A stretch of DNA of 64,000 nucleotides from Sphingobacteriia bacterium (GTDB lineage: Bacteria > Bacteroidota > Bacteroidia > Chitinophagales > Chitinophagaceae). Numbering within the stretch: position 1 is the first letter of the stretch; each line of letters opens with the position of its first letter. Positions 62,409 through 64,000 of the stretch are shown piece by piece. The translations under genes were made by a program, and so were the position numbers. Under the pieces are notes generated by a model that worked only from the letters and a program-made list of their open reading frames with translations, had not been told where the DNA came from and searched no databases. The DNA is taken from assembly GCA_017304675.1 (NCBI GenBank), contig JAFKLS010000018.1, positions 558,001 to 622,000 on the forward strand, written 5' to 3'.

Positions 62409-63454
62409 TTATTTTTTGCTAACCATTCGGGGTATTCTTTTTCCAGTAAATCTTTCGGCCAAGTGCCATACCAACCATATCCCGTTCTTCTTTCATACTC
62501 TATATCTGCAACATTTTTTTTCTTGATGCCATCTCTTCCGCAGAAAAAAGGTTCGTTGTTTTCAATTTCATAAAACCTGGCCCAAACCGTGCTGTTGCTA
62601 TCTTTTACCAAAACCCTATCATACCCTTTCGGAAATTTCGCATCGGGTGCATCTACATATTTATACCCAACAATTCTTACTTTATCAAACCAAGCAACAG
62701 CACTCTTAATAGCATTTTTAATTTCAGGTGTTGGATTTTGCAATCGCATTAAGAACAGCACAATACCAACACTTTCATTGCCGCTTAAAGAAGGCAACTC
62801 GTACGATCTTGCTTTTGCAGGTTCGTAATTCACCTCGTCGTATTGAGCACACCAGGCAGTTAAGTGGCCGTTTACTTTTATTTGTGTTTTAAGGATACAT
62901 TCTATTCCTCTTTTCACTGCATCGTCTGCATTAGGAATAAATCTTGCATTGACCAATGCCATTTCATTATTGTGATGAATAATATCGTACAACAAATTCA
63001 TCACATTGATCATGGCATTATCGTTATACGTTATTTCATGGCGATAAGAACTGAGATCCGGATAGAATTGCGGCCAGCCGCCATTCTTATATTGCGCCTT
63101 CAAAACATATTCTACACCGCGTTCTGCAGCCTCTAAATATTTTTTATTATTGGTTGTTTGATATGTTTTTAATAAATATCGAATTTCTTTAGTGGTTGCA
63201 TCGTTATCTATGGTTGCATCATTTCTGTTCGATTCGTCGGCAATTATTGCCTTTTCTAATTCGCTGTATTGCCTGTTGTAAATAATTTTTTCTTCTTTAT
63301 AATGTTTGGGCCAGCCGCCATAATTGCGTTGAAACATAAGCATATTGTCTGCCACCAAATCCTGTGCATCTATCATGCTAAAAGCAAAAAGCAAAGAGCT
63401 AAAAGCAATTATTTTTTTTATGCTGAAATAATATGTGCTGATACTGTTCATCAT
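62405..63454 (-). CDS. Exported polysaccharide lyase family 10 pectate lyase
   Basis: 349 residues, signal peptide ending AFSMIDAQ. PL10 hallmarks: QRNYGGWPKHY, TIDNDATTKEI (calcium-binding Asp), GGWPQFYPD, YNDNAMINVMNLL and TAWCAQYDEVN with catalytic Arg in AKARSYELPSLSG. It cleaves polygalacturonate in the periplasm or at the surface. It starts right after the TAA of the upstream gene (TAAATG). Confidence 0.93.
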   Translation of the reverse strand: MMNSISTYYFSIKKIIAFSSLLFAFSMIDAQDLVADNMLMFQRNYGGWPKHYKEEKIIYNRQYSELEKAIIADESNRNDATIDNDATTKEIRYLLKTYQTTNNKKYLEAAERGVEYVLKAQYKNGGWPQFYPDLSSYRHEITYNDNAMINVMNLLYDIIHHNNEMALVNARFIPNADDAVKRGIECILKTQIKVNGHLTAWCAQYDEVNYEPAKARSYELPSLSGNESVGIVLFLMRLQNPTPEIKNAIKSAVAWFDKVRIVGYKYVDAPDAKFPKGYDRVLVKDSNSTVWARFYEIENNEPFFCGRDGIKKKNVADIEYERRTGYGWYGTWPKDLLEKEYPEWLAKNK

Positions 63455-64000
63455 TTATTTCTTTGCATTTTTAATTTGTTCTGCACACCATTTAACGATA
63501 TCTGTTGCGGCTTTAAAATTTTCAAATTCTATAGGAAGTTTCCTTCCGTCAACATATTCATTATATACCCAGGGGTCGCCCACTGCAAACACAACGCCTT
63601 TACCAATTTTGCTCACTGCCATCAATACATCGCCTTTATCGGTATACACTGCTTTTGCATTGCCGGATAATTTCAATGTTGAAATTTCTTTGAGGTAAAT
63701 TTTCTTTGCAGTCTTCAAAACTTCATTCGGCTCTTTGATATACAATGCACCCATTTCGTATTGATTGTTCAACACAGGATTGCGACTGTCTTCATTAAAA
63801 TGTATCCCAAATTTTTCTGCAAGTGTATTAAAGTGTTCAAACTCTGCATTGCCTTTATCGTTGTGCAGTAAAATCAATACACTGCCATTGTTCACCCATT
63901 TATATATTTCATCTGCATCTTTTGGTTGAACATAATTCGGTTTAGGATTATCGGCTACATTGTCTGCATCAACAATAATATAAACATCTGCGTTTTTTAA
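63455..64000 (-). CDS. C-terminal part of a probable glycoside hydrolase (GH105-type) with DUF4350 domain (5' end missing)
   Basis: The frame stays open to the right window edge; a GTG at 63895 is only an internal codon. The visible 181 residues (L-K-N-A-D-V-Y-I-I-V-D-A-D-N start) resemble the DUF4350-like domain found C-terminal to unsaturated rhamnogalacturonyl/galacturonyl hydrolases in Bacteroidota. If so, the GH105 domain lies upstream, outside the window. Position directly before pectate lyase and pectinesterase-like genes supports this. Confidence 0.65.
   Translation of the reverse strand, partial: LKNADVYIIVDADNVADNPKPNYVQPKDADEIYKWVNNGSVLILLHNDKGNAEFEHFNTLAEKFGIHFNEDSRNPVLNNQYEMGALYIKEPNEVLKTAKKIYLKEISTLKLSGNAKAVYTDKGDVLMAVSKIGKGVVFAVGDPWVYNEYVDGRKLPIEFENFKAATDIVKWCAEQIKNAKK

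Overview
The window looks like a chromosomal segment of a Bacteroidota bacterium, most likely family Chitinophagaceae. The evidence is the low GC content, Bacteroidota-type promoters (TAnnTTTG at -7), few obvious Shine-Dalgarno sites, a DUF6089-uppS-bamA-ompH-ompH ... murI gene order, Tat/lipoprotein sugar-oxidation proteins and a pectin/uronate locus. I saw no tRNA, rRNA, CRISPR array, transposase or integrase.

Layout. 1-3637: a truncated aspartyl-protease/PDZ protein, an M16 zinc-peptidase pair and a small holin-like membrane protein. 3645-6338: a FIST sensor and a hybrid histidine kinase. 6524-14031: a phenylacetate catabolic (paa) locus with a TetR regulator; two copies of the same palindromic operator (CTAAC-N4-GTTAG) sit before tetR-paaE and before paaABCDG. 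14090-14340: a non-coding array of hairpins. 14350-17317: an NrtR-type regulator and ligA. 17330-18060: REP-like foldback repeats around a small lipoprotein gene. 18092-27289: two divergent operons around a LacI-like palindrome, encoding a GMC dehydrogenase with its small subunit, a cytochrome c, a 3-keto-disaccharide hydrolase-family protein, three TIM-barrel isomerase-like proteins, a Gfo/Idh/MocA oxidoreductase and an MFS transporter; together these suggest periplasmic oxidation of glycosides to 3-keto sugars and their breakdown. 27338-31307: housekeeping genes (tadA, sodA, yidD, rnpA, rpmH, murI) with a MITE-like foldback between rnpA and rpmH.

The most unusual part is 31440-41340, an AT-rich island of about 9.9 kb inserted between ompH and murI and bracketed by 179-bp, nearly identical direct repeats of the ompH-murI junction. 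It encodes three small cysteine-rich peptides with double-glycine leaders, a C39-peptidase ABC exporter, an HlyD adaptor, two TlpA-like thioredoxins, a fusion of a C39-like domain, a VKOR domain and a thioredoxin, and a LuxR-type response regulator. Two of the peptides share a cysteine spacing that fits the inhibitor-cystine-knot pattern. Each of these two follows a ~100-bp leader that folds into nested stems with a compensatory base change and two mutually exclusive pairings, and each is followed by a strong hairpin. I read this as a mobile cassette for secreted, disulfide-locked (knottin-like) bacteriocins, made by a tandemly duplicated module [RNA leader - precursor - hairpin - TlpA].

41445-47162 is the rest of the envelope-biogenesis cluster (ompH, ompH, bamA, uppS, DUF6089). 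47254-48828 is an exported amidohydrolase. 48895-64000 is a pectin/galacturonate locus: exported pectate lyase, pectinesterase-like protein and the end of a probable GH105-type protein, followed by UxaC, UxaB, UxaA, KduD, two KdgK paralogues, KdgA, a GapN-like dehydrogenase, a YhcH-family protein and an ExuT-like transporter. Together they take pectin fragments to pyruvate and glyceraldehyde 3-phosphate. KduI is not in the window.
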